From: an uncultured Bacteroidia bacterium
Lineage (GTDB): Bacteria; Bacteroidota; Bacteroidia; NS11-12g; UBA9320
Length of the DNA: 64,000 nt
Assembly: GCA_905478335.1 (NCBI GenBank)
Contig: CAJQIC010000011.1
Span: 1-64,000 of the forward strand
Direction of reading: 5' to 3'
Below, piece by piece: positions 27,710 to 35,547 of this stretch. Under the pieces are notes generated by a model, which saw only the letters and a list, made by a program, of their open reading frames with translations, was not told the DNA's origin and did not search any database. A program made the position numbers and the translations under genes. Within the stretch, counting starts at the first letter, position 1. Every line of letters begins with the position of its first letter.

Positions 27710-28198
27710 ATGAAAGCATGGAGAAAACTTACTGGAGAAAGGCTTGAAAAGCCTTTATACGAATCAGTCGAAAACGTAATCTTAGAAGAGGTCAAGCTTC
27801 ATCGCTTGAAGGTTTGCATTGGTACCGATTCTCAAGTAAAAGGTGATATCGTTGAGTTTGCGACGGCTATCGTGTTTTTAAGAGAAGGTAAAGGCGGATT
27901 TATCTACTTGAACAATTATAAAACCGAAATCAAGTACAGTATTAAAGAACGAATGATTAAAGAAGTATCTGACTCTATCGAAGTAGCGTACAAACTTTGT
28001 CCCTTATTCGACAAATATGATATCGAAATGGAAGTACATGCAGATATCAATAGCGATCCACAGTTTAAATCACATGTTGCGTTTAAAGAAGCTATGGGCT
28101 ATATCATGGGAATGGGGTATACCTTCAGGGCAAAACCAGAGGCATTTGCCAGTACCTATTGCGCGAATAAAGTAGTTAAGTCGTCATTATGTACATGA
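27710..28198 (+). CDS. YkuK/DUF458 family RNase H-like protein
   Basis: The central CIGTDSQ and the later EVHADINSDP and FRAKPEAFASTYCANKVV match the YkuK family (Pfam DUF458), which has an RNase H-like fold. Acidic residues in TDS and HAD are in the places expected for metal binding, but no activity is established for the family that I know of. The start is ATG 27710 (MKAWRKLTGERL), giving 162 residues; a TTG at 27671 would add 13. A GGAGGAG-like stretch at 27684-27690 is too far upstream to help the choice. It is followed by repeat island 3. Confidence 0.78.
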   Translation: MKAWRKLTGERLEKPLYESVENVILEEVKLHRLKVCIGTDSQVKGDIVEFATAIVFLREGKGGFIYLNNYKTEIKYSIKERMIKEVSDSIEVAYKLCPLFDKYDIEMEVHADINSDPQFKSHVAFKEAMGYIMGMGYTFRAKPEAFASTYCANKVVKSSLCT

Positions 28199-28615
28199 GC
28201 CATATCTAGAGCACAAGAGCAAAGAAAATAGAATAGAGAACATAGACTTTCTGTAGTTAGCCATTGGGAGTTGGCCACTAGGAATTAGCCACTAGGAATT
28301 AGATTAACGTTTGCTGTGGATATACTAAGTGCACCCTTTATTCCATTATTCCGACATTCAATCCTTCAATCCTTCAATCCTCCAATCCTTCAAACATTCC
28401 GACATTCAGTCCTTCAAACATTCCGAAATTAGCTTGTAGAGACTATAGATAATATTCTGACTAATGACTAATGACTAATTGACTAAGGACGCAGGACGAT
28501 AATTCTGTTCTTCAATCCTTCAATCCTTCAATCCTTCAAACATTCCGACATTCAATCCTACAATCCTACAATCCTACAATCCTCCAATCCCTCACTCCTC
28601 CAATCCTTCCTACAT
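28199..28615. repeat. Repeat island 3 between convergent genes
   Basis: A 417-bp gap with no gene. It begins with TTAGCCA/CTAGGAATTAG words (28254-28303, with GCCACTAGGAATTAG twice), then CAATCCTT and ACATTCCG words, then GACTAATGACTAAT heptads joining the conserved core at about 28457-28509, then a second octad run. In that run three copies read CAATCCTA (28553, 28561, 28569), so a point variant has spread locally. The flanking genes (YkuK and dgkA) converge here. Confidence 0.92.
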
Positions 28616-28954
28616 TCAACCCAAATATCCATAAAAAACCACAACACCTATCACGGCAGCGATTATACTAAGAATCAGAACGGTCCCAGCACTTATGTCT
28701 TTGATAATCTTAACCTTATCACTCATTTGTGGGTGAAGCAGGTCCAGTGTTTTCTCAATAGCCGTATTGAGCAATTCCGCTGATAGGACCATCGCAATGC
28801 AAAGTAATAGAACCACCCAATCATTGCGGTTGATGTTTAATATAAATCCAAGTACGCAAACCAGAATGGCAAAAACACCGTGTATCTTTAAGTTGCGCTC
28901 ATTCCTGAAGGCCCAGAGAATGCCATCAATTGCATGTCTAAATGATTTTAACAT
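28616..28954 (-). CDS. dgkA: Diacylglycerol kinase / undecaprenol kinase family (DgkA)
   Basis: DgkA-type enzymes phosphorylate diacylglycerol or undecaprenol in the inner membrane and recycle lipid carriers. The protein has 112 residues, a basic amphipathic start (FRHAIDGILWAFRNERNLKIH), three membrane segments, the catalytic motif AELLNTAIEKTLDLL and the DISAGTVLI motif at the third helix. Everything typical of the family is present. The Gram-positive DgkA homologs prefer undecaprenol; which substrate is used here cannot be read off. It is the last gene of the minus-strand membrane-protein block, 51 nt after the DUF1361 gene. Confidence 0.93.
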   Translation of the reverse strand: MLKSFRHAIDGILWAFRNERNLKIHGVFAILVCVLGFILNINRNDWVVLLLCIAMVLSAELLNTAIEKTLDLLHPQMSDKVKIIKDISAGTVLILSIIAAVIGVVVFYGYLG

Positions 28955-29004
28955 AGATTTAATTCCAAAGGAAGCGAAATTTTACTGAGGTATATGTATG
29001 ATTT

Positions 29005-29658
29005 TTACTTTGGCGGTGCCTCTGTTTGAATCGCTGAATCATTTGATTGGTGTAATTTCAAGAATAGGTAGAACATAGCACAAAAACCTCCAAACAACAT
29101 GCTAAACCAGATGAACTCAGTTATTTGAGGTGAGAAAATGATCTGCAACATATCCGAAACAAAAGAAAATGGGTGCACAAAAACGTCCCAACTATTCCAA
29201 CGCTCAATGCGCCCAACGTATATACCACAACCGATTATCGGGAATATGGAGAATTTAAAAGTTTGGGCTGTTCTTTGGCCAATTCGAATCGAAATGCTTT
29301 TGGCAAGAATGTCGATGGTATACATCATAAGCATTAGGCCAGTAAATGCATAGGTAAAAAACAGCACTAGATCGAACCATAGGTTTATACGCGATCCTTG
29401 CCGAAAATGCACAAAGTCGGTTATGAGGTAGGACGCGTTTGGTATAAACAATAACACGATTGCTAGTGCTGCAAGATAGGTTACTTTGCTTTTGACATGA
29501 ACTAAGTTTTGAGCAATGGCATAGGGAACCCATGCCAAAAAGAGATTCCATAATAGAAACAGATAAATCATATCCCATTCAATAGAAATGCGAAGTAGCG
29601 ATAGTGTTAAGCAGCTAATAAACAGATATTTAACAGGATGTATTTGTGCTATCTTCAT
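29005..29658 (-). CDS. DUF1361 family integral membrane protein
   Basis: The protein has 217 residues with about six membrane segments. LFLLWNLFLAWVPYAIAQ, LLFIPNASYLITDFVHF and NLWFDLVLFFTYAFTG match the DUF1361 family, whose function is unknown. A periplasmic stretch IYVGRIERWNSWDVF is also characteristic. ATG 29658 lies 1 nt after the stop of the upstream gene; a longer frame that overlaps that gene was rejected. The tight spacing places it in the DUF4173 operon. Confidence 0.82.
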   Translation of the reverse strand: MKIAQIHPVKYLFISCLTLSLLRISIEWDMIYLFLLWNLFLAWVPYAIAQNLVHVKSKVTYLAALAIVLLFIPNASYLITDFVHFRQGSRINLWFDLVLFFTYAFTGLMLMMYTIDILAKSISIRIGQRTAQTFKFSIFPIIGCGIYVGRIERWNSWDVFVHPFSFVSDMLQIIFSPQITEFIWFSMLFGGFCAMFYLFLKLHQSNDSAIQTEAPPK

Positions 29659-29659
29659 A

Positions 29660-30394
29660 TCAAAATAGTTGTGAAAGTGAGACCTTAGAAGAACTAATTT
29701 TGTGTATTTGGTAGTATCGTATAATGCCGGAGACAATCAGCATTAAACCAAATCCAAAAATGGCAACTGGAAAGTCTGCTGGTATGTAAAACTGATTAAA
29801 TGTCTTTTCGATACTGAATAAATCTGTCCAGCTAAAGTTAGGAATCTTATTCTGTGAATACCTGATGAAGTCGATACAAAAACTGACAATACAAATCAGT
29901 GATCCGGATATCAACAGCGCCCAGTTTAAACGTCCTATTGGTCGGTTGGTGTTCGCGTTAATATGATTGATAACAATTGTAAAAACGATCATGGTTAAAG
30001 ACAATAGAATAGGGGCCCAAACAGGACCTACCCACATAACAGGCAGTAAGAATAGGACGTCCCACGTCAATAACGACTCGGGCCAATGAATGAACACCTT
30101 TAAAAAGACGTAATAAAATATATCCCATATGGCAAAGGTGTAAATAAACCAGCCAAACCGCGTGTTTGCATTGTGTCCGCTGACCCAACCAATAGCGATC
30201 AACATAACTATGGTGGCTACTTCTCTCCATAGCTCGACTGCGGCTAAATTGTGTCCGATTGTTTGAAGCGGAAAACCAAACCCATTAGGAAAGCTTAGTT
30301 CTCTTAAGTATACGACTACTGCGCATTCAAGTAAGCCCATTGCGACAGCAAACAAGCCTATAATCCAATATTTTTTAAAAAGTGTTTTATTCAT
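29660..30394 (-). CDS. Seven-segment membrane protein of unknown function
   Basis: I do not recognise this 244-residue protein. It has about seven membrane segments, with polar landmarks at ELWREVATIVMLIAIGW, WFIYTFAIWDIFYYVFLKV and a WPESLLTWDVLFLLPVMWVGP loop. A large proportion of Trp and Tyr sits at the segment ends. The start ATG at 30394 is preferred over a TTG seven codons upstream, which would overlap the upstream gene. It lies between the DUF4173 and DUF1361 genes in the same operon, which suggests a shared membrane or envelope role. Confidence 0.7.
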   Translation of the reverse strand: MNKTLFKKYWIIGLFAVAMGLLECAVVVYLRELSFPNGFGFPLQTIGHNLAAVELWREVATIVMLIAIGWVSGHNANTRFGWFIYTFAIWDIFYYVFLKVFIHWPESLLTWDVLFLLPVMWVGPVWAPILLSLTMIVFTIVINHINANTNRPIGRLNWALLISGSLICIVSFCIDFIRYSQNKIPNFSWTDLFSIEKTFNQFYIPADFPVAIFGFGLMLIVSGIIRYYQIHKISSSKVSLSQLF

Positions 30395-30404
30395 CAATGG
30401 TACG

Positions 30405-31814
30405 CTATTTTTCAAATGCTTTTGCTTTTAATCTGTTTTTTGAAGTGGTGTTGCTTAAAATCCATTCTCGCGTGTCGTACGCCTCATAATTAAGGACACG
30501 TTCAGATCTGTAAGTAAAACGGCGCTGAAGGTCTTCATCAAACTTGTCATAGTGATCCTTAAGCAGGTAGGTGTTCGATCTGTCTAGGCTGAATAAATAA
30601 TCATAATCAATATGATTTTCAACGCCATATGGGTGGTTCAAGTTGTACTTGGTGATTATGGTGCTCCAATTCAATAAAGCGCTTATAATGAGTACGATGT
30701 ATACGTTAAACGCATTGGTTTTATACAGAAATCCAAGAGACTTGTTCTGCGCGATTGTAACTACCGTGAGTAACAATCCTACAATACACAGAATCAGATA
30801 AATAAAAATGACTAAACGCTTCTCTGTCAATCCATATTGACCGATGTAACTGTAATTTCTCAACGCATTTTGAAAAATAAACAGCATGTTTAAACTGATA
30901 AAAACGTAGTTAGCAATTCTGAAGGGTGTTTTGTTTTGATCACCAAGATAATTTGTCGTTAAAACGGTCAGAATTGCAGAAGCGACAATACTAAAAATGG
31001 AGGCATATACCCCTTGGTGGACATAACTAGAGTAGCTAAAGTCTTCTGGAAATGCTTCGCTGGGTGTATACATCATCATATCTGAAATTATAACAAATGC
31101 CAACAATCCAACCACACTCCATACGCCTATTAACCAGGAGGTTGTGTACTTGCCACTGCCCATATACGCTGATATTGTATTTGACTTTTGGGAGATGTTG
31201 TCGTACACCGCATTAAACTTTTGAGGGGCAAAACAGTATAGCAAAACGGAAGCAGAAAACAACCCAAGAAAGGCAGTGCCTACAAATTGTGGGAAGTGTT
31301 CGAACCGGATGGCGTTTAATAATTCCTTAAACGCAGGAGAAGACTCGTAATACAGTAGGCTAAAAAAGGTGATGAGTACAATAGGAATTAGAAGCGTTGT
31401 AAAAAGGCCCTTAAATTTTCCATTCTTGGTGTTCAACCGCTGAAAAAAGCGAATAATTACGCCGAAGGGGGATATGATGAAATTTAAAAAACCAGCAAAG
31501 GCGCCAAAGCCTGGATCTACCTTGGCTATTACCAGCGATACGCCTAGGTATCCAAAAGACAAAATGGTCATTGTAATAGCAAGTGAGTCGCTGTGAATAA
31601 AAACGGCGACACTGCAAGCCAACATGCCTATACCCGGAATAACCAAGGACTTGAGGTTTTGGGACTCAGTTACCAGAGCGGTGATAACCAAAGCTCCAAA
31701 GCCATATAGCAACCAGTTTAACCCAGGCGTAGGTGCCCGGAAAAAACAAAGGATAAATAAAAAGATAAGGGCTATAAAGCCAATAAAACGATTTGAAATT
31801 AGTGCATTTTTCAT
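30405..31814 (-). CDS. DUF4173 family membrane protein
   Basis: The protein has 469 residues with 11-12 membrane segments, then a soluble C-terminal tail of about 75 residues. The segments SSYVHQGVYASIFSIVASA and YIGQYGLTEKRLVIFIYLI are characteristic of DUF4173/DUF4153, with the YGLT-x-KR motif. The family has no established function; members are often next to a small winged-helix regulator, as here. The tail contains HIDYDYLFSLDRSNTYLL and RRFTYRSERVLNYEAYDTREW. It begins 51 nt after the stop of the next upstream membrane gene. Confidence 0.85.
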   Translation of the reverse strand: MKNALISNRFIGFIALIFLFILCFFRAPTPGLNWLLYGFGALVITALVTESQNLKSLVIPGIGMLACSVAVFIHSDSLAITMTILSFGYLGVSLVIAKVDPGFGAFAGFLNFIISPFGVIIRFFQRLNTKNGKFKGLFTTLLIPIVLITFFSLLYYESSPAFKELLNAIRFEHFPQFVGTAFLGLFSASVLLYCFAPQKFNAVYDNISQKSNTISAYMGSGKYTTSWLIGVWSVVGLLAFVIISDMMMYTPSEAFPEDFSYSSYVHQGVYASIFSIVASAILTVLTTNYLGDQNKTPFRIANYVFISLNMLFIFQNALRNYSYIGQYGLTEKRLVIFIYLILCIVGLLLTVVTIAQNKSLGFLYKTNAFNVYIVLIISALLNWSTIITKYNLNHPYGVENHIDYDYLFSLDRSNTYLLKDHYDKFDEDLQRRFTYRSERVLNYEAYDTREWILSNTTSKNRLKAKAFEK

Positions 31815-31864
31815 AATTTAAATTGTTGATAACCAGTATTATACGGTTGTTAGTGTTAAAGATT

Positions 31865-32236
31865 TTAGAAATTTATGTTCCATGAACCTGAAGATCCGAT
31901 GAGTATTAAAAAGAGAAGTCCGATATATAAACAGAAGGTGAGGAAGGCCAGGAGTAACCAAAACCATGCTGGTGCAGATTCACGGTTGTACAAGGTGTAT
32001 CCCCAGGTTAACGTGCTGATTAAAAAGATGAACAACAGAATACAACTAATAACAATGTCTGACGCCCAATTTGTACCCATCAAAAGGGTGAAAAATGATA
32101 AAACGAGTGGGGTGAATGCAACAAAGACCAGTTGAGAAACTTTCGGTTTTTCAGTGTCCCTTAAGGTTCTTTCAAAGACGTATTCCCAGAAAAAGGGTAA
32201 TACCGTTGCAGCAATGAGGACCAATACGACAATCAT
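31865..32236 (-). CDS. Small membrane protein of unknown function (123 aa)
   Basis: Placing the start at ATG 32236 gives 123 residues with four hydrophobic segments and the loop EYVFERTLRDTEKPKVSQ after the first one. A longer frame reaching 32335 lies entirely inside the upstream gene and was rejected. The start overlaps the preceding stop by 4 nt (ATGA), so translation of the two is coupled. I do not recognise a family. The last residues GSSGSWNINF are polar and probably face the periplasm or cytosol. Confidence 0.65.
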   Translation of the reverse strand: MIVVLVLIAATVLPFFWEYVFERTLRDTEKPKVSQLVFVAFTPLVLSFFTLLMGTNWASDIVISCILLFIFLISTLTWGYTLYNRESAPAWFWLLLAFLTFCLYIGLLFLILIGSSGSWNINF

Positions 32237-32718
32237 AAGGCTACATTGTTCTTTACGGGGTTGGTATTCTCTAACTTCTTGATGGACCTGTGAATTTGAT
32301 AGAGTATGATGGCTGCAACAACACCAAACAAGCAATCAAGTGTTTGCCAAATCAGTGGTATACGGCGTATATAGCCCATGATAGCAGCTAGTGGTACGAT
32401 AAGAGCACAGGCCATAAAGCCGAATTGGACCAACCACTTGTTCCGTATCGGATTGGCGTATAGCCCATAAAACAATAGCGCAAACAGTATGTGCGCAAAG
32501 ACCATCCAGTCTGTACCATACCAAATGAAAGGGTAGGAGCGGTTTATTTCTTGTACGCCTGTGTTTACATGCTGTAACCATTGCTCTTGATGAATGATTT
32601 GGCCGAGTTGCGTATCATTGGCCAGAAAATGTACTCCTTCTGGTATCCAAAAGGCTGTTAGTCCTGCAATGAGCAAACCAAGCTGAAGTATTACTGTTAA
32701 TGTTTGTATTCGTTTCAT
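32233..32718 (-). CDS. Four-segment membrane protein of unknown function (161 aa)
   Basis: The start MKRIQTLTVILQLGLLIAGL is a first membrane segment, followed by a periplasmic loop (WIPEGVHFLANDTQLGQII...NRSYPFIWYG), three further segments and a basic tail (HRSIKKLENTNPVKNN). I recognise the layout from Bacteroidota clusters with DUF4173, but not a named family. A perfect ACTTTG-N5-CAAAGT palindrome lies 8-24 nt before its ATG, so this gene is probably directly controlled by the upstream winged-helix protein. Confidence 0.68.
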   Translation of the reverse strand: MKRIQTLTVILQLGLLIAGLTAFWIPEGVHFLANDTQLGQIIHQEQWLQHVNTGVQEINRSYPFIWYGTDWMVFAHILFALLFYGLYANPIRNKWLVQFGFMACALIVPLAAIMGYIRRIPLIWQTLDCLFGVVAAIILYQIHRSIKKLENTNPVKNNVAL

Positions 32719-32725
32719 ATAAAGT

Positions 32726-32742
32726 ACTTTGTATTACAAAGT
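32726..32742. promoter_or_regulatory. Candidate operator ACTTTG-TATTA-CAAAGT
   Basis: A 17-bp inverted repeat with 6-bp arms and a 5-nt centre (the pairing extends to 7 bp, ACTTTGT/ACAAAGT). It lies between the winged-helix gene and the membrane gene it precedes. The same half-sites with the same spacing occur at 33772-33788, upstream of the only other gene that could start a transcript in this block. Confidence 0.62.
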
Positions 32743-32759
32743 GAATAGTTAAAAAAATA

Positions 32760-33050
32760 TCAACTTAATCCATTCAATAAATTTTCAAGTGCGTTTAGGT
32801 GATCTTGGAATGCTTTTCTTCCACCCTGCGTTACACGGTAGGAGGTCTTCGGCCTTTTGCCAACAAACTCTTTCCGTATTTCAATGTAATTCAGTTTCTC
32901 TAGCGCCGTAATATGACTCGAAAGGTTGCCATCCGTTACTTCAAGCAACTCTTTCACAGAATTAAAATCCATCCAGTCATTGACCATCAGTACGCTCATT
33001 ACACCAAGGCGCACGCGAGATTCAAATGCTTTATTAATGTTGTTAATCAC
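32760..33050 (-). CDS. Winged-helix transcriptional regulator (HTH_34 / ArsR-PadR-like)
   Basis: The protein has 96 residues: helix 1 (NINKAFESRVRLGVMSVLMVND), a helix-turn-helix (DFNSVKELLEVTDGNLSSHITALEKLNYIEI), a wing containing FVGKRPKTSYRVTQGG and a C-terminal dimerisation helix (KAFQDHLNALENLLNGL). These match the single-domain winged-helix proteins that often accompany DUF4173-type genes in Bacteroidota. The start is GTG at 33050. There is no metal or ligand Cys set. Two identical palindromes (32726-32742 and 33772-33788) flank the gene and are good candidates for its operators. Confidence 0.87.
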   Translation of the reverse strand: MINNINKAFESRVRLGVMSVLMVNDWMDFNSVKELLEVTDGNLSSHITALEKLNYIEIRKEFVGKRPKTSYRVTQGGRKAFQDHLNALENLLNGLS

Positions 33051-33112
33051 TGGTTTCTGTTAAAATATTACGTTGAACACTTATTATTTTCAATGTATTG
33101 TCTTTGATGCAT

Positions 33113-33715
33113 TTAAGCTTCAGACCGATTTCTTTCATATTTCCACCACATCACTGTACCGTAAATGATGTGCATTACACCAAATCCTAACGCCCAGTAA
33201 AACAAACCATTCCCTAAATCTACCGCGGCAATTAGTCCGATTAGTATTTCAACGATACCTAAATGACGGATTGTATCCAAGGTGTATTTACTACCGTTCA
33301 CCAAACTCAATCCATAAAATATCAGCGTGGCAGGTGCAACCATGCCTATATAGCCTTGATAAAGTAAAATAGTACAGAAAACGCCACCAACAGCCAATGG
33401 TATAGCCAGGTTAATTAACATGCGTAGTGCAGATTTATCCCATATTGTTTGGTTGTTTTTCTTTGCCCTACGACTGGTTAAAAGCACTCCAGTTATGATA
33501 GAAAGTGCCGCAACGGCTATGCCCAAGAGGATGAATATTTTGTACTCCGACCAACTCGTCGCAACATATCTTGTAGAGTATCCTTCAATAAACTCCATAT
33601 AAGACTCGGAGTTTTTTATGCACAGTCTAGCTATATAAGCGCCAATCAATGCATATGTCCCAGCCATTATGCCACTCAACCCACTGAGTGAAATAAACCT
33701 TGAGGAACGCTCCAT
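33113..33715 (-). CDS. Six-segment membrane protein of unknown function (200 aa)
   Basis: The protein starts at ATG 33715 and has about six membrane segments, with a first-loop stretch CIKNSESYMEFIEGYSTRYVATSW and a cytosolic basic loop LLTSRRAKKNNQTIWDKSALR. The C-terminal half (YGLSLVNGSKYTLDTIRHLGIVEILIGLIAAV) includes a conserved-looking SKYT motif. The family has no name I know, but it is often placed just before a small winged-helix gene, as here (62 nt upstream). An ACTTTG-N5-CAAAGT palindrome lies about 57 nt before the start codon. Confidence 0.7.
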   Translation of the reverse strand: MERSSRFISLSGLSGIMAGTYALIGAYIARLCIKNSESYMEFIEGYSTRYVATSWSEYKIFILLGIAVAALSIITGVLLTSRRAKKNNQTIWDKSALRMLINLAIPLAVGGVFCTILLYQGYIGMVAPATLIFYGLSLVNGSKYTLDTIRHLGIVEILIGLIAAVDLGNGLFYWALGFGVMHIIYGTVMWWKYERNRSEA

Positions 33716-33771
33716 TAGAGATCTAATTTCGGCCAGTTGTTCTATATGTGATTTATTTTCTATTCAAATAA

Positions 33772-33788
33772 CTTTGAGATGCAAAGTA
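33772..33788. promoter_or_regulatory. Candidate operator ACTTTG-AGATG-CAAAGT
   Basis: The second copy of the inverted repeat seen at 32726-32742. The arms are identical and the spacer is again 5 nt, while the spacer bases differ, which is what a protein binding site would show. It lies upstream of the first gene of the membrane-protein block. Confidence 0.62.
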
Positions 33789-33880
33789 AACACATTTTTA
33801 ACGACATAATCAAATAAGAAGGAGATGGATATCCACATTGTTTCGATCAATAGCCGTTAAGAATACCGTATTTTCGATTT

Positions 33881-34426
33881 ATGAATATAACAATTGGCGG
33901 TATAATCATGGTAATTATAGCCGGACTGCTCATTCGATTTGCGACTAAATTTCTTATGAAACTAATAGGATGGGTATTGCTTATAGGTATAGGCGTTTAT
34001 GCCTTGTATCATTTCGGAATAGGTCCGTTTAAGCAAAATCCAATCTCAATTGCAACCTGGGAAGCCAAATATTGCGGCGAGTCTAACGACAAGGTAACCT
34101 GCAATTGTATAGTCATGCCAATAAAAAAGGACTTGCAATCGCGCTTCTCGTCTAGTGAATTGTCTGAAATTGAGGAAGATAGAGCTCAACTACTATATGT
34201 GATACAAAGAAGTTTTAGTGCTGTCAAACCAGAAATACAGCAATGCTTAGGTGAGGCCAATGCTGAAGATGCATTAGATAATTTTCGGAATAATATGATT
34301 CCTATAGACAACAGTATTTTAGAAGAAATAGAACAACTTGCTGAAGGCATAAAAGAAGACGCCGTAAATCAGCTAGACGGATTAAAGTCTAAAAAGGAGT
34401 CGTTGGATAATAAATATAAGGATTAA
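33881..34426 (+). CDS. Membrane-anchored protein of unknown function (181 aa)
   Basis: Two adjacent hydrophobic segments (residues 6-20 and 27-47) are followed by a soluble part of about 130 residues. That part has three Cys near its start (YCGESNDKVTCNCIV), reminiscent of a disulfide-bonded periplasmic motif, and then long charged helices (ELSEIEEDRAQLLYVIQ, ILEEIEQLAEGIKEDAVNQLDGLKSKKESL) that suggest a coiled coil. I do not recognise a family. The gene ends 1 nt before the stop of the convergent START-like gene. Confidence 0.62.
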   Translation: MNITIGGIIMVIIAGLLIRFATKFLMKLIGWVLLIGIGVYALYHFGIGPFKQNPISIATWEAKYCGESNDKVTCNCIVMPIKKDLQSRFSSSELSEIEEDRAQLLYVIQRSFSAVKPEIQQCLGEANAEDALDNFRNNMIPIDNSILEEIEQLAEGIKEDAVNQLDGLKSKKESLDNKYKD

Positions 34427-34427
34427 A

Positions 34428-34805
34428 CTATGCGCCTAAAGCGTTTCTGAGATCCTGAACTTGACTTTCCCACAACAAGGAAATTTCTTCAGACTCTTCT
34501 TCGTCCGCCCAATCAGTTACCATTAAGGCAATGTCATTGGTCAATTCATCTTTCTGAATCTCCATTTCAAAATATTCGTCTTCCGGGTTATCCAACCATC
34601 TAAAACGAACGTATTTTCCGTTTACCTTTTTTAGCAATTCAGCAACGTTTTCATCACCGTCCCAAAAGAAGGTGTAATTTTTACCTTTAACGTTAACGTC
34701 GTCAGCAAACCACTCAACCAACCCTGAAGGGGTTGAAATGTAGTTAAACAATATGTTTGGAGACGACTTCACTACAAACTCTAACTCCAACTTTACTCGA
34801 TTCAT
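34428..34805 (-). CDS. START-like domain (SRPBCC) protein
   Basis: The protein has 125 residues, all one domain. The first strand KLELEFVVKSSPNILFNYI, the helix STPSGLVEWFADDV, the strands YTFFWDGDENVAELL and YVRFRWLDNPEDEYFEMEI, and the C-terminal helix form the helix-grip fold of the Bacteroidota START-like family (START_2). These proteins probably bind a small hydrophobic ligand; none is known. It is monocistronic and convergent with the preceding gene. Confidence 0.85.
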   Translation of the reverse strand: MNRVKLELEFVVKSSPNILFNYISTPSGLVEWFADDVNVKGKNYTFFWDGDENVAELLKKVNGKYVRFRWLDNPEDEYFEMEIQKDELTNDIALMVTDWADEEESEEISLLWESQVQDLRNALGA

Positions 34806-34890
34806 GTCTTAACTTTTCAGATTTTTCAAATTAAATACTATTTGCCAAATAAAAAAGCGTTGTCCGAGTTATTTTTACCGCGAATTAGAA

Positions 34891-35547
34891 ATGCAAGAAG
34901 GATTTTTTTACAGACGGAGGTTGCTTTATGTGCTATGGTTGTTATTAGTCATCATTGGTAGCATAGTGGTTATTGCAACAGATAAAGGCGACAGCATTCG
35001 TTTTTTTAACCAATTCTACAACGATACCTCAGTACCAGTCTTCACTTTTTTTACGCACTTAGGTGAATGGGTGGGTATCGTTATTCCATTCCTTTATTTC
35101 CTCTTTTTCAAACCACTAAAATATCAAGTTGGTTTTATACTGGTGGCACTGTTAACGCTGGTTTTGGTATACTTTTTTAAACAAATTGTGTATCCAGACG
35201 CTATTCGTCCTATTGTATTCTTTGAACAACAACTTGTTGATATTGTCAATCGACCAGAGATTACGTTAAACAGAAAACATACATTTCCTTCGGGACATAC
35301 TACGGCTGGATTTGCTTATTTCTTTTATGCGGCATTGTGTGCCGATAAACGCGTTTTTCAGCTGCTCTTTTTAGCGTTGGCATTTATGGTTGGTTTGTCG
35401 CGAATCTTTTTAATTCAACATTTTGTCTCTGACGTGGTTGCCGGATCGGTGCTTGGTGTGGCTATTGCCTCAATAATGTATTACTTCGTTGTTCATAATA
35501 ACGGGTTTAAATCGCCAAGGTTTAATCAAAAGTTGTTTAATGGATAA
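34891..35547 (+). CDS. PAP2-type phosphatase (lipid phosphatase)
   Basis: The phosphatidic acid phosphatase signature is complete: KQIVYPDAIRP (motif 1, K-x6-RP), PSGH in HTFPSGHTTAG (motif 2), and SRIFLIQHFVSDV (motif 3, SR-x5-H-x3-D). It has about six membrane segments, 218 residues and a short basic start. PAP2 enzymes remove phosphate from lipid phosphates such as undecaprenyl diphosphate or phosphatidylglycerophosphate. Its stop overlaps the start of the glycosyltransferase gene by 8 nt, so they are coupled, which suggests a role in lipid-linked sugar metabolism such as lipid A or carrier recycling. Confidence 0.92.
   Translation: MQEGFFYRRRLLYVLWLLLVIIGSIVVIATDKGDSIRFFNQFYNDTSVPVFTFFTHLGEWVGIVIPFLYFLFFKPLKYQVGFILVALLTLVLVYFFKQIVYPDAIRPIVFFEQQLVDIVNRPEITLNRKHTFPSGHTTAGFAYFFYAALCADKRVFQLLFLALAFMVGLSRIFLIQHFVSDVVAGSVLGVAIASIMYYFVVHNNGFKSPRFNQKLFNG

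Noticed and set aside
29255-30230. Minus-strand frames of 107 and 90 residues (29255-29578 and 29958-30230)
   Set aside because: Both are out-of-frame shadows of the DUF1361 gene and the seven-segment membrane gene, with no coherent hydrophobic pattern or family motif.
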